Of a stretch of DNA of 13,146 nt, positions 8,140 through 13,146 are shown one piece after another. Position numbers and translations under genes: made by a program. The stretch comes from CAYZZA01 sp964482685 (GTDB taxonomy: Bacteria; Bacillota; Bacilli; Lactobacillales; Carnobacteriaceae_A): positions 1 to 13,146 of the forward strand of contig CAYZZA010000035.1 of assembly GCA_964482685.1 (NCBI GenBank). The letters run 5' to 3'. The notes under the pieces are model-generated. The model did not search any database, was not told the origin of the DNA, and saw nothing but the letters and a program-made list of their open reading frames with translations. Every line of letters starts with the position of its first letter. The first letter of the stretch is position 1.

Positions 8140-8321
8140 GCCTATTTTTACTCATCCTGTTTTGTTTCTTTATCTTATTGCTTATCGCCTATTCTTCATT
8201 TGTTTAGTTTTTTAGTCGTTTTTAAGAATTTTTTTGTGTGGAATCGCATACACAGGTGTTCCGTACAGGAGTTTGCTGGTACCGGCAACAACTCTGGGAT
8301 TGCTCTTCTTTCCCGATTAGC
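8140..8321. other. Short 3' intergenic stretch of ccpA
   Basis: No gene is seen. The first half is T-rich. Near 8270-8290 there is an imperfect palindrome centred on GGTACC (TTGCTGGTACCGGCAA), without a T-tract on either strand, so it is not called a terminator. Minus-strand ccpA transcripts would run through here to the terminator at 8108-8139. Confidence 0.4.
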
Positions 8322-9335
8322 TTAGATTTCTTGCTTTGTGGTGCCACGATTTGCCAAGCGATGTGGCAGAAGGATGGTTTTTTTCTCTATTTCTTCTTTG
8401 TTCATCATCTTCGTCAACAAGCGCATCGCAACGGCTCCAATATCGTACAAAGGCTGAACAACGGTACTTAGTTGCGGGCGCGTAATTTCTGTTAAAATAG
8501 TGTTGTTTGACGTGATGATTTCAAAATCAGTCGGCACTTTGAAGTGACGATCTAGTACAGCTGTTAAAATCCCTGTTGCTAACTCATCATCTGTCACAAA
8601 CACAGCGGTCGCACCTGCTTCAGAGAGTTTTTTGTATACCCGCTCTCCTTCTTTGTATGAAGGTTCTGCTTCAATCAACAAACTAGGATCAAACGGCAGA
8701 CCTGCTTCTTGAAGAGCTTCTTTGTATCCTACTAGACGATTGGCATCATCTATCGGATTGGACAACGCTTTTGTCACAAACGCAATCCGCTCGTGCTTGG
8801 ATAGAATAAATGAAGCGATGCTTTCTTTTGTAGCTTGTTTGTAATCGATGTTTACACTGCCAACTTGTTCTTCGGGATCGACCGTTCCTGCCAACACAAT
8901 TGGCGTTTTAGCACGTGAAAATTCCGCTCTTAGTTCTTCGGTAATTTTGTCTCCCATATAGATAACACCGTCGACTTGTTTAGCTAGCAATGTATTGAGT
9001 ACCTTAATTTCTTTTTCATCGTGTCCATCTGAGTTGGCCAGAATAATGTTGTATTTGTACATCGTGGCTACGTCATCCACTCCACGAGCCAAAGAAGAAA
9101 AGTAAAGGTTGGTCACATCTGGAACCATGACCCCTACTGTTGTGGTTTTTTTGCTAGCGAGTCCTCGTGCCACCGCATTTGGACGATAGTCCAAACGGTC
9201 AATCACATCTAATACTTTTTTTCTCGTTGTTGGCTTTACATTTGGGTTGCCATTCACCACTCTTGACACGGTAGCCATAGAAACACCCGCCTCGCGTGCC
9301 ACATCATAAATTGTAATGGTCTTTTTTTCATCCAT
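8322..9335 (-). CDS. ccpA: Catabolite control protein A, LacI/GalR family regulator
   Basis: Global carbon-catabolite regulator that binds cre sites with its corepressor HPr-Ser46-P. The product is 337 residues, the family length. The N-terminal helix-turn-helix and hinge (ITIYDVAREAGVSMATVSRV, then NGNPNVKP) are almost identical to known CcpA proteins. The periplasmic-binding-protein-like core follows (VGVMVPDVTNLYFSSLARGV, VDGVIYMG, VFVTDDELATGIL). The start at 9335 (MDEKKTITIYD) matches other CcpA N-termini; AAAGGAGG (9348-9355) is 12 nt upstream. The in-frame ATG at 9347 directly abuts that site, so it is a poor start. It is transcribed divergently from pepQ and probably regulates itself through the cre over its own -35. 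It is convergent with the PBP gene. Confidence 0.97.
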   Translation of the reverse strand: MDEKKTITIYDVAREAGVSMATVSRVVNGNPNVKPTTRKKVLDVIDRLDYRPNAVARGLASKKTTTVGVMVPDVTNLYFSSLARGVDDVATMYKYNIILANSDGHDEKEIKVLNTLLAKQVDGVIYMGDKITEELRAEFSRAKTPIVLAGTVDPEEQVGSVNIDYKQATKESIASFILSKHERIAFVTKALSNPIDDANRLVGYKEALQEAGLPFDPSLLIEAEPSYKEGERVYKKLSEAGATAVFVTDDELATGILTAVLDRHFKVPTDFEIITSNNTILTEITRPQLSTVVQPLYDIGAVAMRLLTKMMNKEEIEKKTILLPHRLANRGTTKQEI

Positions 9336-9411
9336 CTGTTCGCCCATCCTCCTTTGTCTTTTTTGTATTCTGTATTGAATTATCGGCTTTTTTTCTCTTT
9401 TTATCCTACCC

Positions 9412-9440
9412 ACTATAACAAATTTGGGTATCCTATGCAA
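9412..9440 (-). promoter_or_regulatory. ccpA promoter
   Basis: On the minus strand: TTGCAT (9440-9435), a 17-nt spacer, TATAGT (9417-9412). Both boxes match the sigma-A consensus well. The leader would be about 70 nt. Confidence 0.8.
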
Positions 9441-9449
9441 GCGGTTACT
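9436..9449. promoter_or_regulatory. cre site (CcpA operator) in the ccpA-pepQ intergenic region
   Basis: TGCAAGCGGTTACT matches the consensus TGNAANCGNTTNCA at every defined position except the last base. It covers the ccpA -35 box, which fits autorepression, and lies about 90 nt upstream of the proposed pepQ -10, where it might also affect pepQ. Confidence 0.8.
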
Positions 9450-9535
9450 TTTTTGTTTTCATGAAAATTACATTGCTTCTTTCATTTTTTTGTTGATTGT
9501 TTTGCCTACTTTGTCCATCTGGATGAATCAGAATG

Positions 9536-9544
9536 TGATACAAT
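9536..9544 (+). promoter_or_regulatory. pepQ promoter, extended -10
   Basis: TGA-TACAAT is an extended -10 element (TACAAT 5/6). The -35 region at the normal distance (CATCTG) is poor; TTGTCC at 9511 is too far at 22 nt. The leader would be about 37 nt. Confidence 0.6.
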
Positions 9545-9587
9545 GAAGGCACTAAAAATCTACAGACAAATTAGGAGGAATGATTCA

Positions 9588-10682
9588 ATGTTTTCACAAT
9601 TAGATCGTGTACAAGCGTACCTAAAGAACGAGGAAATCGATTTTGCCTATATTTCAAGCCCTACCTCTATCTCTTATTTAACAGGCTTTGACAGTGAGCC
9701 ACACGAACGAGTATTAGCTTTAGTGGTTTTTCCAGAAAAGCCTGCTTTCTTGTTTACCCCTAATTTGGATGAAGAAGATGCGCGCAACAGCGACTGGGAC
9801 GGCGATGTCTTTTCGTATCAAGACCATGAAAATCCATGGGCACTGATTGCTTCTCACATTCAAAAACACGTCTCTCCTACAACAGGAAGCTTTGAAAAAG
9901 ATCACTTCCCAGTTGGACGGTATGAAGCGCTGCAAGCTGAAGTAGGCTTTCAAACCGGAAAAGACCTCACACCGTTTTTACAAGACATGATGGTTCAAAA
10001 AACGGAAGAAGAATTGGTCAAGTTAAAGCAAGCAGGGGTTTGGGCAGACAAAGCGGTCCAAATTGGCTTTGCTGCTTTAAAAGAAGGCATCACAGAAGCT
10101 GAAGTAGAAGCACACATTGAATTTGAACTTAAAAAACAAGGCTGTGAAGGCATGAGTTTCTCAACGATTGTTCTTTTTGGGGATCATGCCGCAAGCCCAC
10201 ACGGTGTACCCGGTGACCGAAAACTCAAGAAAGGGGAAATGGTTCTCTTTGACCTTGGCTGTATCCACGAAGGATATGTCAGTGATATGAGTCGCACCGT
10301 TGCTTTTGGAACCCCCCCTGAAAAAGCAAAAGAAATTTACGACATTGTGTTGCGTGCTCAACAAACAGCGATTGACGCAGTTCGTCCCGGAGTAACTGCT
10401 GGAGAGATTGATTATGCTGCACGTCACGTGATTGAAGAAGCTGGCTACGGCGAATACTTTACTCATCGCTTAGGCCACGGCATTGGAAAATTGATTCACG
10501 AATTCCCAAACATCATGCAAGACAATCCATTGGTTTTAAAAGAAGGCATGTGCTTTTCCATTGAACCTGGTATTTACTTGCCAGACGTAGCAGGCGTTCG
10601 GATTGAAGACTGTCTCGTCGTCACAAAAGATGGATGCGAGTTGTTTACGCATACTCCTAAAGCTTATACAGAACTAAATTAA
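9588..10682 (+). CDS. pepQ: Xaa-Pro dipeptidase (prolidase), M24B family
   Basis: Cytoplasmic metallopeptidase that splits Xaa-Pro dipeptides, the last step of proline-containing peptide breakdown. The product is 364 residues, the normal length. An N-terminal creatinase-like domain (about 1-125) precedes the pita-bread catalytic domain. All five metal ligands are visible: Asp222 (FDLG), Asp233 (SDMSRTV), His297 (HRLGHGIG), Glu326 (SIEPGIY) and Glu340 (RIEDC). The ATG at 9588 is chosen because AGGAGG (9573-9578) lies 9 nt upstream; an in-frame ATG at 9543 overlaps the promoter -10 and has no ribosome binding site. It is divergent from ccpA, an arrangement known in lactic acid bacteria, and is followed by its own terminator. 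Confidence 0.95.
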   Translation: MFSQLDRVQAYLKNEEIDFAYISSPTSISYLTGFDSEPHERVLALVVFPEKPAFLFTPNLDEEDARNSDWDGDVFSYQDHENPWALIASHIQKHVSPTTGSFEKDHFPVGRYEALQAEVGFQTGKDLTPFLQDMMVQKTEEELVKLKQAGVWADKAVQIGFAALKEGITEAEVEAHIEFELKKQGCEGMSFSTIVLFGDHAASPHGVPGDRKLKKGEMVLFDLGCIHEGYVSDMSRTVAFGTPPEKAKEIYDIVLRAQQTAIDAVRPGVTAGEIDYAARHVIEEAGYGEYFTHRLGHGIGKLIHEFPNIMQDNPLVLKEGMCFSIEPGIYLPDVAGVRIEDCLVVTKDGCELFTHTPKAYTELN

Positions 10683-10809
10683 TCTAGTTTTGGTGCCCTG
10701 TCTCTCTCTTTCTTATCTTCCTTGTTTTTATTTTTATCAACTCTTCTGCTAGAGGTTGCTTGGATATCAAGAAGAGAGCATGTCTCAGTCGGCCCACCTA
10801 GTACATACG

Positions 10810-10844
10810 CTGCGTCTCCCATTTTTTAGGGAGACGCAGTTTTT
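10810..10844 (+). terminator. Rho-independent terminator of pepQ
   Basis: A perfect 11-bp GC-rich stem CTGCGTCTCCC (10810-10820) / GGGAGACGCAG (10829-10839) with an 8-nt loop and five T. It lies 128 nt past the pepQ stop. Confidence 0.93.
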
Positions 10845-11284
10845 GTTTGTGTAGAAAATCTCTTCTTTTGCGATTCTGTGCGTCATATGCGTGCCGACGT
10901 TTTTCCAGTTTTCTGCGGTACTAGCCTGGAGAATTGCCCTGATCTTGTTTTTGTGGCTGACGTGTTTTTCTCTACGACTCACACCTTGTCGCACACTTTT
11001 TTATGTAACTCTTCTTTCATTAACCAAACAAGCAAAACACGAACGAAATTCTTGCAGCTTTTTTTGTTTCTTTCTTCTCTATTTTGCCAACAGATGGATT
11101 TTATCCTCCTTTGCCTTCACTTTTGCAATCTTTTGTCCTTTATTCTTTTCTTCTGAAAGCAATGAAACAGACGTTACAAAACGACGAAGTGCTTCTTTTT
11201 AGAGAGTTCTTTCTGAATGAAAACGCACTTTGCATCGGCAGATGTGTCCTTTTTTTGTAGTGAAAACCCTTTCTTTTTCTTTTT
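10845..11284. other. Pyrimidine-rich stretch without a recognised gene
   Basis: The + strand is T/C-rich over long runs (clearest at 10970-11160). Open frames on the + strand give Phe/Leu/Ser/Cys-rich products with no ribosome binding site. On the minus strand a frame of 39 codons ends with TAG near 11090 and looks protein-like (Lys/Glu/Ala-rich), but it has no ATG and no Shine-Dalgarno. A weak hairpin (CATC-GGCA-GATG, 11233-11244) followed by seven T (11250-11256) may be a poor terminator. Decayed coding sequence is possible but not shown. Confidence 0.35.
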
Positions 11285-11313
11285 TTTCGAATTGAAAACG
11301 TTTCACTTAAAAT
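11285..11313 (+). promoter_or_regulatory. Candidate promoter with operator in the spacer, upstream of the DUF3100 operon
   Basis: TTTCGA (11285-11290, weak -35), a 17-nt spacer and TAAAAT (11308-11313, good -10). The spacer contains TGAAA-ACG-TTTCA (11293-11305), a perfect 5-bp inverted repeat with a 3-nt centre. It resembles a cre or other LacI-family operator, but true cre sites have a 4-nt NCGN centre. An operator between -35 and -10 fits repression. If used, the leader before the first operon gene is about 385 nt. Confidence 0.4.
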
Positions 11314-11409
11314 AGGTATGTTGCGTTCGCTATTTCTATGTTATTCTGTGTATTCCTAGATGAGCTTATTCGTTTTTTGAACGATTTGAGCATCCTCACG
11401 TGTATCTCA

Positions 11410-11466
11410 TTCGGTACATGGGAAACATGGATGGATAAGAATACCGAACATATTCTTTATTCCCAT
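11410..11466 (+). ncRNA. Candidate structured leader element (possible pseudoknot)
   Basis: Three pairings can be drawn. ATAAGAAT (11435-11442) pairs with ATTCTTTAT (11452-11460, one bulged T). ATGGGA (11418-11423) pairs with TCCCAT (11461-11466) and encloses it. TTCGGT (11410-11415) pairs with ACCGAA (11443-11448), which lies in the loop of the first hairpin. The last pairing with the first gives an H-type pseudoknot, or two alternative folds. It lies about 240 nt before the DUF3100 gene. It matches no riboswitch class I recognise; chance pairing in AT-rich DNA is the alternative. Confidence 0.3.
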
Positions 11467-11555
11467 CAAAAATCATTCACTTTACATAGAAAGGATCGAT
11501 TGATTGAGATAAATATGTCACGAACCATCACGAACTTATAAACGAGATTGATCTA

Positions 11556-11708
11556 GTGCGACATTCATTCTATCGACGTCTATGCTTTTTTATGTGTGTA
11601 GCTTTGTTTAGTTTAGGCATCTTTTCTAAACAAAAAGAATCTGAAAAAGAAAGAGCAGCGATAGACCAAACATTTAACAAAGAACTTAACAAGGGGGATT
11701 ACTTATGA
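11556..11708 (+). CDS. Possible small membrane ORF overlapping the DUF3100 start
   Basis: A frame open from 11508 ends with TGA at 11706-11708, which overlaps the next start as ATGA, the classic sign of translational coupling. From GTG at 11556 it gives 50 residues; from ATG at 11592 it gives 38. It has a basic segment (RRL), a hydrophobic stretch (LCFFMCVALFSLGIF) and a charged helical end (KESEKERAAIDQ, then GDYL). Neither start has a Shine-Dalgarno, and the purine-rich 3' end also serves as the ribosome binding site of the next gene. It could be a small single-pass protein, the 3' remnant of a lost upstream gene, or chance. Confidence 0.25.
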   Translation: MRHSFYRRLCFFMCVALFSLGIFSKQKESEKERAAIDQTFNKELNKGDYL

Positions 11709-12499
11709 AGAAAGACAGAATTAGCTTTTTATTGTTTGTGTTACTCGTTATTTTTATCTCAGAAATGATCGGCATCTTGTGGTTTCCATTCCCAAGTTTT
11801 TCGATTACCCTATTGCCACTAGTCTTTGCAGTTCTAATTACAATGATTGTGGGAATTCCATTCTTTCGAAAAGGCATTATTAAAAATATTTATTCTAAAG
11901 AAAACATTGCATTCGCTGGAGCCAACTTAATTTTCATTATGTTGCCACTGATGGCCCGCTACGGTGCCGACGTTGCTCCTAATATCAATGAAATTTTACA
12001 AATCGGTTGGATTTTCTTGTTGCAATCAGTTGGAAATATTGGAACCATCCTCTTAGGACTTCCAGTTGCACTCCTTTTAGGCTTAAACAGAGAGTCTATT
12101 GGAGCTACGTTAGGAATTGGACGCGAAGGGGAACTTGCTTATGTGTCTGAAAAATTTGGATTAAACACAGCTGAAGGTCGTGGAGTTTTGTCCCTTTACC
12201 TAGTTGGAACTCTTTTTGGCTCCATTATCTTCAGCTTTATCCCACCTTTCTTAAACACACTTGGCTTTGACTACCGCGCACTTTCCATTGCATCCGGTCT
12301 TGGTTCTGCAAGCATGATGACAGCTGCATCCAGTTCGCTTATTCCATTGTACCCAGGAAGTGAGTCCACTATTACTTCTTACGCCGCTGCGGCTCAATTA
12401 GTTACTAGCTTCATGGGAACATACATTATGGTTTTCTTCTCTATTCCACTTATGAACTTTTTATTTAAAGTATTCAAAAAAGAAAGAGCAATCAACTAG
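11705..12499 (+). CDS. DUF3100-like multi-pass membrane protein
   Basis: A 264-residue integral membrane protein that I recognise as resembling the uncharacterised DUF3100 family, by the stretch with GLNRESIGATLGIGREGELA followed by FGLNTAEGRGVLSLYLVGTLFGS and the later GLGSASMMTAASS. About seven hydrophobic segments are visible (near residues 8-26, 32-51, 71-88, 100-130, 155-180, 190-215 and 225-255), with no cleavable signal peptide. The start has AAGGGGG (11691-11697) 7 nt upstream. It is the first clear gene of an operon: the next gene begins 12 nt after its stop, and a nucleoside hydrolase gene follows. The family has no known biochemical function. Context suggests a role in moving a nucleoside or nucleobase across the membrane. 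This is inference only. Confidence 0.75.
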   Translation: MKKDRISFLLFVLLVIFISEMIGILWFPFPSFSITLLPLVFAVLITMIVGIPFFRKGIIKNIYSKENIAFAGANLIFIMLPLMARYGADVAPNINEILQIGWIFLLQSVGNIGTILLGLPVALLLGLNRESIGATLGIGREGELAYVSEKFGLNTAEGRGVLSLYLVGTLFGSIIFSFIPPFLNTLGFDYRALSIASGLGSASMMTAASSSLIPLYPGSESTITSYAAAAQLVTSFMGTYIMVFFSIPLMNFLFKVFKKERAIN

Positions 12500-12511
12500 G
12501 AGGATCTATAC

Positions 12512-13000
12512 ATGGATTTCACAAAAATAATCAAAGATAAATTGCCAAACTTAAAAACATTGACTTTAGGTGCCGGTTTAATTTTGTTTACACAATCAGT
12601 TAAATTAATTAAAAACCCCGCCTCTACGCCTGTCACATGGTGGACCATATCCGGATTGATTGTCCTTGTCGCTTTTTCTTTTATGGGTATATTGGTTGCT
12701 GAATTTATGAAACAAACCAACATCAAAATTTTAGCAGACTTCCCAATTCTAGGATGGGTATCCATCGTCAGTTTAATCTTTTCTCTAATGTCCAATTTCT
12801 TCGTAACTTCTATTGGAGCCGTTGACTTTCTGTCTATTACAACACCAGTACTTGCTTTTGCAGGTATTTCTGTTGCCGATAGTCTAGGAGACTTGACAAA
12901 AAACTCATGGAAATACGTCATCGTTGCGCTATTTGTCTTCATGGGCAGCTACTTAGGTCGATTATTGCTTGCTCAGTTCGGACTCATGATCATGGGCTAA
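12512..13000 (+). CDS. Small multi-pass membrane protein, probable partner of the DUF3100-like protein
   Basis: A 162-residue hydrophobic protein of no family I can name. It has about four to five membrane segments (near 17-33, 42-66, 78-97, 103-121 and 131-156), with short charged stretches between them (KDKLPN, KQTNIK, LGDLTKNSWK). The ribosome binding site AGGAGG (12498-12503) overlaps the TAG stop of the preceding gene, with 8 nt to the ATG, so the two are almost surely translated together. Tight coupling, similar hydrophobic character and the downstream nucleoside hydrolase suggest that it forms a complex with the DUF3100-like protein. No terminator is seen in the 55 nt before the next gene. 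Confidence 0.8.
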   Translation: MDFTKIIKDKLPNLKTLTLGAGLILFTQSVKLIKNPASTPVTWWTISGLIVLVAFSFMGILVAEFMKQTNIKILADFPILGWVSIVSLIFSLMSNFFVTSIGAVDFLSITTPVLAFAGISVADSLGDLTKNSWKYVIVALFVFMGSYLGRLLLAQFGLMIMG

Positions 13001-13055
13001 CCTTTTCTACCGAGGCGACTAAATACATTGATATGAATTTGATTGGAGTATAGAC

Positions 13056-13146
13056 ATGAATTTAATTTTAGATTTAGATACAGGCATTGACGATGCACTG
13101 GCACTGGCCTATGCTATTGGGACAGAACAGGCAAATTTTCTTGGTG
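13056..13146 (+). CDS. Inosine/uridine-type nucleoside hydrolase, N-terminus (cut by window end)
   Basis: Only the first 30 residues are present. They begin with the hallmark calcium-binding motif of the nucleoside hydrolase family, DLDTGIDDALALAYA, where Asp8, Asp12 and Asp13 correspond to the metal ligands. These enzymes split ribonucleosides into base and ribose in the cytoplasm. The ATG at 13056 has GGAG (13045-13048) 7 nt upstream. It lies 55 nt after the membrane partner gene on the same strand, without a terminator between. The substrate preference cannot be judged from this fragment. Confidence 0.88.
   Translation, partial: MNLILDLDTGIDDALALAYAIGTEQANFLG

Noticed and set aside
10878..11202. 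Two overlapping + strand frames of about 92 and 103 codons
   Set aside because: Their Phe/Leu/Ser/Cys-rich composition is explained by the T/C-rich DNA. They lack ribosome binding sites.
11233..11256. A hairpin CATC-GGCA-GATG with a T-run, a possible terminator
   Set aside because: The stem has only four Watson-Crick pairs, and no gene is seen directly upstream.
11338..11541. A 67-codon + strand frame in the leader of the DUF3100 operon
   Set aside because: It has no Shine-Dalgarno and no recognisable family, and it overlaps the inverted repeats of the leader.
10845..11704. T-box or purine riboswitch before the nucleoside operon
   Set aside because: I see no T-box antiterminator motif and no conserved purine-riboswitch core.
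1..13146. CRISPR array, tRNA or rRNA genes, insertion sequence, prophage or defence genes
   Set aside because: No regularly spaced repeats, no tRNA or rRNA signature sequence, no transposase or integrase and no phage-like or defence-like protein is visible.

Overview
The window looks like chromosome of a low-to-moderate GC Firmicute of the order Lactobacillales (Carnobacteriaceae or Enterococcaceae-like; genus not resolvable by eye). The reasons are the strong AGGAGG-type ribosome binding sites, the rho-independent terminators, a clear CcpA with a cre site, a PepF-type M3 oligopeptidase, a secreted coiled-coil/NlpC-P60 protein of the PcsB/SagA/Usp45 style, and the order class A PBP – ccpA – pepQ, which I recall from enterococci and relatives. 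Two runs of exactly 100 N (2138-2237 and 4720-4819) mark scaffold joins, so this is a draft assembly.

Layout. (i) 1-2137: a T-rich leader, then pepF (+), cut off from its downstream region by the first gap. (ii) 2238-3913: a bidirectional terminator and a secreted peptidoglycan endopeptidase on the minus strand. (iii) 3914-5133: a 1.2-kb intergenic region between this hydrolase and a divergent class A PBP. It holds both promoters, a 14-bp-stem inverted repeat, a 12-bp tandem repeat and the second gap, whose two flanks are an identical 55-mer. (iv) 5134-8004: class A PBP (PBP2A type) with an unusual Glu/Lys-rich extracellular tail, ending at a terminator shared with convergent ccpA. (v) 8322-10682: ccpA (-) and pepQ (+), divergent, with a near-consensus cre overlapping the ccpA -35 box. 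(vi) 10683-11704: a terminator, then about 0.85 kb without a convincing gene. Its second half has a promoter with an operator-like palindrome and a structured leader. (vii) 11705-13146: a tight three-gene operon of a DUF3100-like membrane protein, a small second membrane protein and the start of an inosine/uridine-type nucleoside hydrolase.

How they work together. The p60-like hydrolase and the PBP are a cell-wall pair (cutting versus synthesis). PepF and PepQ act late in peptide catabolism, and CcpA links this to carbon state. The last operon is the least described part. The two membrane proteins next to a nucleoside hydrolase suggest an uptake-and-cleavage module for nucleosides, with a long, possibly structured leader. 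This is inference from gene context.
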